Origin: Paraburkholderia phenoliruptrix
GTDB taxonomy: Bacteria > Pseudomonadota > Gammaproteobacteria > Burkholderiales > Burkholderiaceae
NCBI RefSeq assembly: GCF_019511605.1
Contig: NZ_JAEUAV010000004.1
Span: 124,001 to 188,000, forward strand
Reading direction: 5' to 3'
Length of the DNA stretch: 64,000 nucleotides
Both the position numbers and the translations under genes were made by a program. The number at the start of each line of letters is the position of its first letter. Position 1 is the first letter of the stretch. The notes under the pieces were generated by a model. The model had not been told where the DNA came from. It made no database searches and worked only from the letters and a program-made list of their open reading frames with translations. Positions 9,631 through 19,115 of this stretch are shown here, in pieces.

Positions 9631-10770
9631 TTAGTTCAGTTGCGCGTGCAGCAGCGTCACGATGCGCTGTGCGTCTGACGAATTGTCGATCTGGCCATTC
9701 GCGTCCAGCACCGCGACCTGCGTCAAGGTATCGCCCTTGGGACGCACGTTGACGAGGAACTCCTGACCCGGCTTTTTCGAGGAATTGCCGCTGTAGAACA
9801 GCTTGCCGAGCAAGCCTTCCTTCTTCAGTTCCTGCATCGAGTCCGCGTAGCGCACGTAGTAAATGCCCTTCTCGCGGTCGCGGTTGTCGACGGTGAAATT
9901 GGTGCGATCGAGCGCGAGGCCCACGCGCAGCCACGCGCGGTCGAACGACTCCTGTAGATCGAGCGTGGAGGCGCCCGCAGTCTTGTCGAGCGTGGCCGGC
10001 GCGGCGGCCGGACGTGCTTCCGTCAGCAACTGCTTGGATTGCGCTTCGGTCAGGCCGAATTTCTGCATCAGCTTGGTGAGGAACAGCGCTTCCAGTGCCG
10101 GGTCGCGCGGACGCTCTTCCCAACGCGACGACGTCTTGTCCTGCCCGGTCAGCACTTCTTCCATTGCGCTGTGCGTGACGGAAATATCCGTCGTGTCGGA
10201 AGGACCGCGCGACACCAGCGTGCGGAAACTGTCACGCGTTCCCGACGAATACGCAAAGTCGATCACTTTGCCCACTGTGCGGCGGAACCAGTCGTCCGGA
10301 ATATTGGCGCGGTTCTCCGCCCAGTCAGTCACCATGATGCCGGTGGCCGGTGCGTCGGTTTTCAGCGCGAAGCCGTTTTCCTGCCAGAACTCCTGCAATT
10401 GCGGCCACAGCTGTTCGGGCGAGCGGCCGTCGACCACCAGCCAGCGGCGGTCGCCGTCACGCTCGATATGCATGCCGTACGGATCTTGCGCGGTCGGCTG
10501 GCCTTCGGTCGAATTGCCAGCCGCCGTGACCGCGCGCTTGGTCGCGCCGCCCAGCGCCAGATTGGCGGGCGGTGCGACGTAACGCTGATCGGTTGCGGTG
10601 GTGTTCAGGTCGCCGGGAATGGCGAGCGGCGGCGCGCTGCCCGCGGCTTTGTAATTCACGCGATCAGAAGCGAACCAGTCGTTCAAAGTGTCACAGCCGG
10701 CGAGCGTCACCAGGGCAAGCGTCAGCGCCGCCATGCGGGTTGCGTGGAGGGAAAGTGCGGAACGTTTCAT
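9631..10770 (-). CDS. bamC: Outer-membrane assembly lipoprotein BamC (NlpB)
   Basis: Lipoprotein of the BAM complex, 379 residues. The signal peptide ends in lipobox LAGC with lipidated Cys26. The N-terminal part is the low-complexity segment expected of BamC, followed by two helix-grip domains, recognisable from GDRRWLVVDG and the later EKGIYYVRYAD. AAGGACC lies just upstream of the ATG. It lies between dapA (123 bp upstream) and the MBL gene, matching the dapA-nlpB arrangement seen in E. coli and most proteobacteria. Confidence 0.93.
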   Translation of the reverse strand: MKRSALSLHATRMAALTLALVTLAGCDTLNDWFASDRVNYKAAGSAPPLAIPGDLNTTATDQRYVAPPANLALGGATKRAVTAAGNSTEGQPTAQDPYGMHIERDGDRRWLVVDGRSPEQLWPQLQEFWQENGFALKTDAPATGIMVTDWAENRANIPDDWFRRTVGKVIDFAYSSGTRDSFRTLVSRGPSDTTDISVTHSAMEEVLTGQDKTSSRWEERPRDPALEALFLTKLMQKFGLTEAQSKQLLTEARPAAAPATLDKTAGASTLDLQESFDRAWLRVGLALDRTNFTVDNRDREKGIYYVRYADSMQELKKEGLLGKLFYSGNSSKKPGQEFLVNVRPKGDTLTQVAVLDANGQIDNSSDAQRIVTLLHAQLN

Positions 10771-10893
10771 GAGGTCCTTCGTGATGCTGGAACGCGGTGC
10801 CTGGTTCTGTGTGCCGGGAACGTGGGCTGGATCGACGTCGGTTAAGGGAATGCCATTGGCGGGTGAGCGCTGACGGGTCCGGCGGTTGCCCGC

Positions 10894-11844
<951 letters not shown>

Positions 11845-11887
11845 GAAAAGCCATGAATTTGATCAGGTAAACCGCGATTGTAGCGGA

Positions 11888-12487
11888 TTAGCCAGCCAAC
11901 TCGTAACAAGGCGGGGGCGCCGCCTGCGCGGGGTTGCCTGAGCGGTCCGCCTCCAGAATGGCGCAGATGCGCTGGACGTAAGCCGGGCGTGGCTGCGCGA
12001 GAAAACCGTCCTGAAACGCGACCACCCGCAAGCGGCCGCGCACGAGCTCCAGCAGTTCGCCGGGCGTGAGCAGGAACGCGGGATTAGAGGGCTTGCCCAC
12101 CCTTTCGTTTCCTTGCGCAAAGGTCTCGTAAACCAGTACGCCGCCGGGTGCAAGCGATTCGATGAGGCGCGCAAAAAGCGGCCGGTGCAGATAATTGGTG
12201 ACAACCACCGCGGCGAATTTCGCCTCTGCGCGCAGCGGCCACGGAGCGTTCTCCAGGTCGGCCACGACCGGCGTGACGAGCGGTTCGTCTGCCAGTGTAT
12301 TGAGTGCGGCGGCGTCGCGGTCGATGGCCGTGACCGGGTGGCCCAGCGACGCAAAAAAGCGCGCATGCCGCCCCGCCCCGGACGCGACGTCGAGCACCGC
12401 GCCGCCCGCCGCGACCAGATGCGCCCAATGGCGCACCCAAGGCGACGGTTCGCCCAATCCGTGCATGGACGCCGCGGAAATGCTCAT
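11888..12487 (-). CDS. Class I SAM-dependent methyltransferase (substrate unknown)
   Basis: A 199-residue Rossmann-fold methyltransferase. Motif I VLDVASGAGRHARFFA is at residues 31-46, motif II acid Asp56 in VTAIDRD, then VADLENAPWP and FAAVVVTNYLHRPLF as the motif IV region. Overall it resembles small TehB/UbiE-like enzymes common in Burkholderia next to trpS and dapA. The ATG at 12487 is preferred because it lies just downstream of the trpS stop (16 bp); the frame stays open to 12541, but that would overlap trpS. The substrate cannot be read from the sequence. Confidence 0.85.
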   Translation of the reverse strand: MSISAASMHGLGEPSPWVRHWAHLVAAGGAVLDVASGAGRHARFFASLGHPVTAIDRDAAALNTLADEPLVTPVVADLENAPWPLRAEAKFAAVVVTNYLHRPLFARLIESLAPGGVLVYETFAQGNERVGKPSNPAFLLTPGELLELVRGRLRVVAFQDGFLAQPRPAYVQRICAILEADRSGNPAQAAPPPCYELAG

Positions 12488-12503
12488 GACGTCGACGCGA
12501 CCC

Positions 12504-13706
12504 TCAGTTATACGACAGACCCATCGCCTCGCGCACGTCACGCATCGTTTCCGTGGCGAAGCGGCGCGCCTTGTCGCAGCCGTCGGCGACGATCGCGCGC
12601 AGCAGCGACGGATCGTCCATGTACTTCTGCGCGCGCTCCAGCATCGGCTGCTGCTCGCGCAAAATGCCTTCGATCACCGGCTGCTTGCATTCGAGGCAGC
12701 CAATGCCGGCCGAGCGGCAACCCTTCTGAACCCACTCGTGCGTGGTTTCGTCTGTGTAAACCTGGTGCAGTTGCCATACCGGGCACTTGTCCGGATCGCC
12801 CGGGTCCGTGCGGCGCACGCGTGCCGGGTCGGTCGGCATGGTACGCACCTTCTTCGTGATCGTTTCGGCGTCTTCGCGCAGGCCAATGGTGTTGCCGTAC
12901 GACTTCGACATCTTCTGGCCGTCCAGGCCCGGCATGCGCGAAGCTTCCGTCAGCATGACCTGCGGCTCGACCAGGATGATCTTGCGCGAGCCTTCGAGGT
13001 AGCCGAACAGGCGCTCGCGGTCGCTCATCGACAGGCTTTGCGACTCCTGCAACATCGCGCGCGCCTGCTCGAGCGCTTCGTCGTCGCCTTCCTGCTGGTA
13101 GGCGTTGCGCAGCTCGTGATACAGCTTCGCGCGCTTGCCACCGAGCTTTTTCGCGGCTTCGTTCGCCTTTTCCTCGAAGCCCGGCTCGCGGCCATACAGG
13201 TAGTTGAAACGGCGCGCGATTTCCCGCGTCATTTCGACGTGCGGCACCTGATCTTCGCCGACCGGCACGAGCGACGCGCGGTACAGCAGAATGTCCGCCG
13301 CCATCAGCACCGGATAGCCGAGGAAGCCGTAAGTGGACAGATCTTTCTCCTTCAGCTTCTCGATCTGCTCCTTGTAAGTCGGCACGCGTTCGAGCCAGCC
13401 AAGCGGCGTGCTCATGCCGAGCAGCAGCGACAGCTCCGCGTGCTCGGGCACGCGGCTCTGAATGAAGAGCGTGGCCTGGGCCGGATCGATGCCCGAGGCG
13501 AGCCAGTCGATCAGCACCTCCCAGACGTTTTTCTCGATAACCTCAGGCGTTTCGTAGTGCGTGGTGAGCGCGTGCCAGTCGACGACAGCGAAGAAGCACG
13601 GGTATTCGGACTGCAGCCGCACCCAGTTTTTCAGCACGCCGTGATAGTGGCCGAGGTGCAGCGACCCGGTGGGCCGCATGCCGGAGAAGATACGGTCTGG
13701 GAACAT
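12504..13706 (-). CDS. trpS: Tryptophan-tRNA ligase with C-terminal four-cysteine motif
   Basis: Class I synthetase for tRNA-Trp, 400 residues, longer than the 334 of E. coli. HIGH-type motif HLGH is at 17-20 and KMSKS at 265-269. Extra length comes largely from an insert at about 172-245 rich in Glu, Lys and Ala, and from a C-terminal segment with Cys308, Cys330, Cys337 and Cys340 in the spacing C-x21-C-x6-C-x2-C. That is one residue shorter than the C-x22-C-x6-C-x2-C motif known to bind a [4Fe-4S] cluster in Thermotoga maritima TrpRS. It begins 6 bp after the M50 protease gene ends. Confidence 0.96.
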   Translation of the reverse strand: MFPDRIFSGMRPTGSLHLGHYHGVLKNWVRLQSEYPCFFAVVDWHALTTHYETPEVIEKNVWEVLIDWLASGIDPAQATLFIQSRVPEHAELSLLLGMSTPLGWLERVPTYKEQIEKLKEKDLSTYGFLGYPVLMAADILLYRASLVPVGEDQVPHVEMTREIARRFNYLYGREPGFEEKANEAAKKLGGKRAKLYHELRNAYQQEGDDEALEQARAMLQESQSLSMSDRERLFGYLEGSRKIILVEPQVMLTEASRMPGLDGQKMSKSYGNTIGLREDAETITKKVRTMPTDPARVRRTDPGDPDKCPVWQLHQVYTDETTHEWVQKGCRSAGIGCLECKQPVIEGILREQQPMLERAQKYMDDPSLLRAIVADGCDKARRFATETMRDVREAMGLSYN

Positions 13707-13712
13707 GGTTAT

Positions 13713-14375
13713 TTAGAAAAGCGAAACAAGTGGAGTCAGAACTGCAGTGATTGCGCTGTAACCCACGGTGACGAGCGGGCTCAGCCAATAGCGCGTCAGC
13801 GTGCCCGTCATGACCAGCGCCATGACGATGAAAAAGCCATACGGTTCGAGACGCGACAGTGCGATGGCCTGGCGCGGCGGCAGCAGCGCCATCAGCACGC
13901 GGCCGCCGTCGAGGGGCGGCAACGGAAACAGATTGAGCACGCCAAGCACCAGATTGACGCCGACGCCCGCGCCCGCCATGCGTGTGAAAAACGGTTCGTC
14001 GACGGCCATGACAGCCAGCGCCACGCCGAACAGGCCCCAGATGAGCGCCTGCGCGAAGTTGCAGGCCGGCCCCGCCGCCGCAACCCACAGGCTGCCCCAG
14101 CGAGGATTACGCAGATTGCCGAAAGCGACCGGAACCGGTTTCGCATAGCCGAACATGAAGGCGCCGCTCGTGGCGAAGTACAGCAGCAACGGAATGGCGA
14201 TGGTGCCGAGCGGGTCGATGTGCCGCATGGGGTTTAGGGACACGCGGCCGAGCACGTAAGCGGTGTTGTCGCCGAGCCAGCGCGCGACGTAACCATGCGC
14301 GGCTTCGTGCAGCGTGATGGCGAAGATCACCGGCAATGCGTAGACCGCAATGGTTTGTATCAGGGAAGAATCCAT
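13713..14375 (-). CDS. Site-2 protease family (M50) membrane metalloprotease
   Basis: A 220-residue polytopic membrane protein of the short M50B group. The zinc site HEAAH (His23, His27, Glu24) lies in the first hydrophobic segment, and the third ligand motif appears as NLFPLPPLDGGRVL in a later one. There is no PDZ domain, unlike RseP. These compact homologues are widespread and their substrates are mostly unknown. It is packed between the YciO gene (47 bp) and trpS (6 bp), so it is probably co-transcribed. Confidence 0.9.
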   Translation of the reverse strand: MDSSLIQTIAVYALPVIFAITLHEAAHGYVARWLGDNTAYVLGRVSLNPMRHIDPLGTIAIPLLLYFATSGAFMFGYAKPVPVAFGNLRNPRWGSLWVAAAGPACNFAQALIWGLFGVALAVMAVDEPFFTRMAGAGVGVNLVLGVLNLFPLPPLDGGRVLMALLPPRQAIALSRLEPYGFFIVMALVMTGTLTRYWLSPLVTVGYSAITAVLTPLVSLF

Positions 14376-14422
14376 AGCTCGCTATTGTAACAATGCGTTT
14401 GCGTGCGTCTGCCCGCTTTCGC

Positions 14423-15058
14423 TCATGCCGTCTCTTCGAGACCGAATGGCGCGAGAGAACCGCGCCCTGCCCGTACCAGCACCGGCTCGTCGCCGGTCAG
14501 GTCGATCACCGTGGACGGCTCGCACACGCAGGCGCCGCCGTCGATGACGAGATCGAGTTGTTTTTCGAGCCGCGCGCGGATTTCCTCGGGATCGTTCAGC
14601 GGTGCGGTTTCGCCCGGCAGAATCAGCGTCGAGCCGAGAAGCGGCTGGCCGAGTTCGCCGAGGATCGCGAGCGTAATTGCGTGATCCGGCACACGCAGGC
14701 CAATGGTCTTGCGCGACGGATGCGACAGGCGCCGCGGCACTTCCTTGGTCGCCTGCAACACGAACACGTAAGGCCCTGGCGTCACGGACTTGATGAGCCG
14801 GTACTGGCGGTTGTCCACCATCGCGAAATTCGCGAGTTCCGACAGATCGCGCACGAGCAGCGACAGTAGCTGCTTTTCGTCGAGCCCGCGGATGCGGCGC
14901 AGGCGCTCCACCGCGTTCTTGTCGTCGAGATGGCAGGCGAGTGCGTAGCTCGAGTCCGTCGGCAGCGCGACCACGCCGCCGTCGTTGATGATCTGCACGG
15001 CCTGTTTGACGAGGCGCGGCTGCGGGTTATCTGGATGAAGCCGGAAGTATTGGGACAT
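14423..15058 (-). CDS. YciO/Sua5/YrdC family threonylcarbamoyl-AMP synthase-like protein
   Basis: A 211-residue single-domain YrdC-fold protein. The nucleotide-binding signature appears as VVALPTDSSYALACHL at residues 29-44, and KTIGLRVPDH follows later. Sua5/TsaC enzymes make threonylcarbamoyl-AMP for the t6A modification of tRNA; the YciO branch has the fold but a less certain in vivo role. The N-terminus SQYFRLHPDNPQPRLV is close to YciO, and the preceding PHP gene mirrors the E. coli trpH-yciO pairing, so YciO is the better label. Confidence 0.88.
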   Translation of the reverse strand: MSQYFRLHPDNPQPRLVKQAVQIINDGGVVALPTDSSYALACHLDDKNAVERLRRIRGLDEKQLLSLLVRDLSELANFAMVDNRQYRLIKSVTPGPYVFVLQATKEVPRRLSHPSRKTIGLRVPDHAITLAILGELGQPLLGSTLILPGETAPLNDPEEIRARLEKQLDLVIDGGACVCEPSTVIDLTGDEPVLVRAGRGSLAPFGLEETA

Positions 15059-15208
15059 GGCGGCTAACGGTGACTACGGAGAAACAACGTTTGATGGCGC
15101 GGTCCAACGCAAACTTCGCGGACCGTGAGCCGGACGCTGCACGTCAGGCGCGAGCACGGCGACTCGCCGGCTCGCCCGCGGGACGTGCCGCACGGGCACG
15201 GCGGGCGC

Positions 15209-16042
15209 TCACAGCCAGCGTTCCCAGACAGGCTTGAGATCGGAAGGAAGCGGCGGCAACGTGCCGAGTTCGACGCGGCCCTCGCCCGGCGCATGGAAAT
15301 CCGAACCACGCGACGCCTCAAAGCCGAAGCGGCGCGCGACCTCGGCGTACTCGCGGTATTGATCCGGCGTGTGGCTGCCGGTCACGACTTCGATCGCCTT
15401 GCCGCCCAGATCGATGAACTCCGCGAAAAAGGCGTCGAACTCGGTTGGCGAGTACGCATAACGGCCCGGGTGCGCGATGATGGCCTCGCCTCCTGCCGCC
15501 TTGATCCAGCCGACGGCGTCCGCCAGCTTCGACCAGCGATGCGGCACGTAGCCGGGCTTGCCGTCGCCCAGATAGCGGTTGAAGACGTCTTGCGTGGAAC
15601 TGGCATGACCGCTTTCCACCAGAAAACGCGCGAAATGCGTACGCGAAATCATGTCGGGGTTCGACACGTACTTCAGCGCGCCCTCATACGCGCCGGGAAT
15701 GCCGAGCGTGGCCAGTTGCTCGCCGATTGCCTCCGCGCGCGCGGCGCGCCCGTTGCGCGTGCGCGCGAGGCCGTCGATCAGCACGGAACTGGTGGGGTCG
15801 ATACCGAGCCCGACGATGTGCACCGTACGCGCGGCCCATGTCACCGAGATTTCAACGCCGCTCAGATAGCCCATACCGAGCGCCTCGGCCGCTTGCCGGG
15901 CTTCGTGCTGGCCGCCGAGTTCGTCGTGATCGGTGAGCGCCCACAACGTCACGCCCCCCGCATGCGCACGGCGGGCGACATCGGCCGGCGCAAACTGGCC
16001 GTCGGAAACGGTGGAGTGACAGTGGAGGTCGGCGTTCATCAT
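15209..16042 (-). CDS. PHP-domain phosphoesterase (TrpH/YciV, RNase AM-like)
   Basis: A 277-residue polymerase-and-histidinol-phosphatase domain protein. Metal ligands are visible in ADLHCHSTVSDG (His7, His9, Asp14), ALTDHDELGG (Asp38, His39, Asp40), the IIAHPGRYA segment and the C-terminal GSDFHAPGEG. In E. coli the family member (YciV/TrpH) is a 5'-3' exonuclease/phosphatase acting on short RNA and 3',5'-bisphosphates. Two ATGs stand in tandem at the start. It lies 150 bp upstream of the YciO gene, the same order as E. coli trpH-yciO. Confidence 0.9.
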   Translation of the reverse strand: MMNADLHCHSTVSDGQFAPADVARRAHAGGVTLWALTDHDELGGQHEARQAAEALGMGYLSGVEISVTWAARTVHIVGLGIDPTSSVLIDGLARTRNGRAARAEAIGEQLATLGIPGAYEGALKYVSNPDMISRTHFARFLVESGHASSTQDVFNRYLGDGKPGYVPHRWSKLADAVGWIKAAGGEAIIAHPGRYAYSPTEFDAFFAEFIDLGGKAIEVVTGSHTPDQYREYAEVARRFGFEASRGSDFHAPGEGRVELGTLPPLPSDLKPVWERWL

Positions 16043-16250
16043 CGTCTGTAGAGGGGTCTGCAGCCATTTTACTGCAACGCAGTAAGTGGACGCAGAGCAA
16101 ATCTCGCAGTGGCGAGCGCGCTTTGGCTGCTTGAGGGAGGTTTTGGAGGTGTGCCCGTCGCGCAGAGGTCGTGATGTGCCGGCGTACGGAGTGCGGTGTT
16201 CCGCGCCGGCGGCACACCGTTCGCCCCTCGCCCCGCGCCCTTCCCCCGCT

Positions 16251-17135
16251 CTACGCGCAGAACCCCTCGATCAACGCCGCGACCTGTTCCGGCTGATCGT
16301 GGTGCACCATGTGCCCCGCTTCGTCGATGATCTTCTCGCGCCAGTCCGCGAACGCCCGAAAGCGCGCCTTGAATTCCTCGAGCGGAATCTCGCCGGCCAG
16401 CTCCGCAAGCGTCGGAGAATTCGCGGCCTCCACATGCAGCACTTTCGCGCTCACCTTGCGCCAGACAGCCATCACCTCGTCCAGACGGTAGAGCATCGGT
16501 CCGCGCAGCTTGTGCGCCGGGTCCGCGAGCAACATGAAGCGCCCCTCGCCGTCGGGCTTCGACCAGTGCTTTGCCAGGAACTGCGCGCGAGCGGGCGCAA
16601 GCCGCGGATTGGTCTTGACGAGCCGCCCGGCCACTTCGTCGAGCGACGCGTAGCGCTTCAGTTGCGGCGGATCGCGCAACTCGTCGAGCCAGTTTTGCAG
16701 GCGTCTGGGCGCCTGCGCGGCGTGCGCGGGCGCGAGCCCGAAACCCTCCAGATCGACCACCCGCCGCACGCGCTCCGGCCGCGCGCCGGCATACAGGCAA
16801 ACGACGTTCGCGCCGAGGCTATGTCCGACCAGGTTGACCTGACCGGTCGGCGCGTAATGGTCCAGCAGCGCATCCAGATCGGCGAGGTAGTCGTGGAACC
16901 AGTAATGTCCGCCCCCAGCTTGCGCCACCGGCCAGTCGGACAGACCGAAGCCGCGCATGTCGGGTGCGATCACCTGCCAGTCACCGCCGAGCGCATCGAC
17001 GACAAACTGGAACGACGCCGCCACGTCCATCCAGCCGTGCAGCATGAAGAGCGCGGGCGCGTCGGGATGGCCCCAGCGCCGCACATGCAGACGGATGCCG
17101 CGCACAGCGACGAACTCGGATCGGGAGGTATTCAT
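16251..17135 (-). CDS. Alpha/beta hydrolase (substrate unknown)
   Basis: A 294-residue alpha/beta-hydrolase fold. An oxyanion motif LFMLHGWMD precedes the nucleophile elbow GHSLGAN (Ser about 106 from this start), and the catalytic His is expected in the C-terminal AGHMVHHDQPEQV. ADMRGFGLSDWP-type segments are typical of this large family of esterases, haloperoxidase-like and C-C hydrolases. The reading frame extends four codons to a GTG at 17147; the ATG at 17135 is chosen. It is flanked by 200 bp and 84 bp gaps, so it may be transcribed alone. Confidence 0.85.
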   Translation of the reverse strand: MNTSRSEFVAVRGIRLHVRRWGHPDAPALFMLHGWMDVAASFQFVVDALGGDWQVIAPDMRGFGLSDWPVAQAGGGHYWFHDYLADLDALLDHYAPTGQVNLVGHSLGANVVCLYAGARPERVRRVVDLEGFGLAPAHAAQAPRRLQNWLDELRDPPQLKRYASLDEVAGRLVKTNPRLAPARAQFLAKHWSKPDGEGRFMLLADPAHKLRGPMLYRLDEVMAVWRKVSAKVLHVEAANSPTLAELAGEIPLEEFKARFRAFADWREKIIDEAGHMVHHDQPEQVAALIEGFCA

Positions 17136-17219
17136 GGTTGGACGCACGCCAAAAAAGAATGATCGTTCGATTATAACGAGATGAACGGACCGCAGGCGGC
17201 AACCGCGCAGAGGAACGAG

Positions 17220-18143
17220 TCAGTCGGATGGCGTGGGAGCGATTGGCGCGCTGTCCACCTCGACGCCTGCCAGCGCCGCCAGCTCGGCAAGCTCCGCAGC
17301 GTCAAAACCCGCGTCGCGGCGCGCCTCGAAATTGAACGGCCCGCGCAGCTTCGGCGCGTGATATTCGCTGGCGAGGCGCGTGTAGGTCGCATGCGGATCC
17401 AGCCCGCCCTCGTCGCACAGATGACGGAACCAGCGGTTGCCGATCAGCACATGACCGATTTCGTCGCGCAGTATCACGTCGAGGATCGACGCCGACTGCC
17501 GGTCTCCCGCCTGCAGCAGACGCGCACGAATCGGCGGGGAGGCGTCGAGTCCGCGCGCTTCGAGCGTTCGCGGCACGAGCGCCATGCGCGCAAGCACGTC
17601 GCCGCGCGTGCGCTCGCACATGTCCCACAGGCCGTCATGGGCCGGAAAGTCGCCGTACGCATGGCCGTACTCCGCGAGCCGCGCGGCGAGCAGTGAAAAG
17701 TGATAGGCCTCTTCGGCGGCCACTTTCAGCCAGTCGGTGTAGAAGGCAGCGGGCATGCCGGCGAAGCGCCACACTGCGTCGAGCGCCAGGTTGATCGCGT
17801 TGAATTCGATATGGGCGAGCGCGTGCAGCAGCACCGCGCGCCCTTGCGGCGATTGCATGCTGCGCCGTTCCAGGCGGCGCGGCTCGACCAGTTCCGGGCG
17901 TGCAGGCCGGCCGGGCAGACCCGGCGGCTCGTCCAACGTGATGTCCGCGACGCACGGCACGCTGCCGTCGAGCACCGCCGCATGGAGGGCGCGCGCGGCG
18001 CTTGCCTTCCTGGCTGGATCGATTTCGCGCAGTGCGGCGAGCGCGGCCGTGCGCGCGCAACGCGGCTCGCCGCCCGGCTCGGAGGCGGATTGAACGGGCG
18101 CAGCGGACGGCGCCGAGCAACCGGGAATGGCGGAGGACTTCAT
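17220..18143 (-). CDS. DUF455 ferritin-like domain protein
   Basis: A 307-residue protein of the DUF455 family. The helical core has Glu/His patterns expected for a ferritin-like di-metal site: HIEFNAINLALDA, EEAYHFSLLAARL and ILRDEIGHVLIGNRWF, each providing E or H ligands in an ExxH-type arrangement. The family is uncharacterised biochemically; distant relatives are di-iron tRNA hydroxylases such as MiaE. The ATG at 18143 starts a Pro/Ala-rich leader, and the frame remains open further upstream without a ribosome site. It is divergent from the gamma-carbonic anhydrase gene. Confidence 0.85.
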   Translation of the reverse strand: MKSSAIPGCSAPSAAPVQSASEPGGEPRCARTAALAALREIDPARKASAARALHAAVLDGSVPCVADITLDEPPGLPGRPARPELVEPRRLERRSMQSPQGRAVLLHALAHIEFNAINLALDAVWRFAGMPAAFYTDWLKVAAEEAYHFSLLAARLAEYGHAYGDFPAHDGLWDMCERTRGDVLARMALVPRTLEARGLDASPPIRARLLQAGDRQSASILDVILRDEIGHVLIGNRWFRHLCDEGGLDPHATYTRLASEYHAPKLRGPFNFEARRDAGFDAAELAELAALAGVEVDSAPIAPTPSD

Positions 18144-18517
18144 AAAAAACGTGGACGGCAAAGTTATTGAATGTGACAGATGGCGAGAGAACGGCGCGGA
18201 CAGCGGCGGGCACGGCGCGGATGCGGGACGCGTGGGTTGACGACCGCTTGGGTGCCTCGCGTGGCGCCTCACGTGCAGGACAGCCACACCGCTCGCTCAT
18301 ACACAAGCAACCTCAGCGGCCCTCGCAGCCGAGGCCCGCGCCAGAGCCCCGCATCGTGAGCCGGATACCGCGCAGCGCCCGAACCACACAACCGTTTACA
18401 ATACTCGATTCGACGTCCGCAAGCGCCCAACGCGTTCGCACCATAACCCGCGAAGAGCCGTCGAACCCGATACGCCGCGAGCCTTTCCTGCCCGCGACCG
18501 ATCCACGAGGAGACAAC
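18144..18517. other. Divergent intergenic region between DUF455 gene and gamma-carbonic anhydrase
   Basis: 374 bp. The only promoter-like element I can point to is TTTACAATACT at about 18393-18403, a TACAAT-like -10 facing the plus-strand gene about 115 bp downstream. The rest is GC-rich with no stable open frame of convincing composition. Confidence 0.45.
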
Positions 18518-19042
18518 GTGACCATTTACAAGCTTGGCGACGCCGCGCCGAACATCCATGAAAGCGTGTTCGTCGCCGATTCCGCGACCATCATCGGCAA
18601 CGTGACGCTGGAGGAAAATTCAAGCGTCTGGTTTGGCGCAACGCTGCGCGGCGACAACGAGCCGATCACGCTCGGCGCGGGCAGCAACGTCCAGGAAAAC
18701 GCCGTCTTGCACACCGACCCCGGCTTTCCGCTGACAATTGAGGCGAACGTGACGATCGGCCACCAGGTCATGCTGCACGGCTGCACGATCAGGGAAGGCG
18801 CGCTGATCGGAATTCAGGCGGTGGTCTTGAATGGCGCGGTAATCGGCCGCAACTGTCTGGTCGGAGCGGGCGCCATCGTCACCGAAGGCAAGGTGTTTCC
18901 CGACAATTCGCTGATTCTCGGCGCCCCCGCGAAAGTGGTGCGCGAACTGACCGAGGCGGACATCGCCAACATGCAGCGCGGCACGGCCAGTTACGCCGAG
19001 CGCCGCGAGTATTTCAAGGCGCAGCTGGTGCGCATCGGCTAA
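18518..19042 (+). CDS. Gamma-class carbonic anhydrase family protein
   Basis: A 174-residue left-handed beta-helix (hexapeptide repeat) protein. The three zinc His ligands of gamma-carbonic anhydrases are present at 65, 82 and 87 (AVLHTD, TIGHQVMLHGCTI). It belongs to the short bacterial YrdA/PaaY-like branch, where anhydrase activity is variable. The GTG start at 18518 is chosen because GAGGAGAC lies a few bases upstream and the protein then begins MTIYKLGDAAPNIHESVFVA, the conserved family start. The frame is open upstream to 18167 but lacks homology-like composition. Hsp33 follows after 73 bp. Confidence 0.92.
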   Translation: MTIYKLGDAAPNIHESVFVADSATIIGNVTLEENSSVWFGATLRGDNEPITLGAGSNVQENAVLHTDPGFPLTIEANVTIGHQVMLHGCTIREGALIGIQAVVLNGAVIGRNCLVGAGAIVTEGKVFPDNSLILGAPAKVVRELTEADIANMQRGTASYAERREYFKAQLVRIG

Positions 19043-19115
19043 CCGGCCGGGCGCGCGGCGCGCACGGCGCATGCACGGATTTGGCCGTGCGGCGCCATTC
19101 GATAGAGGAAAAGTT

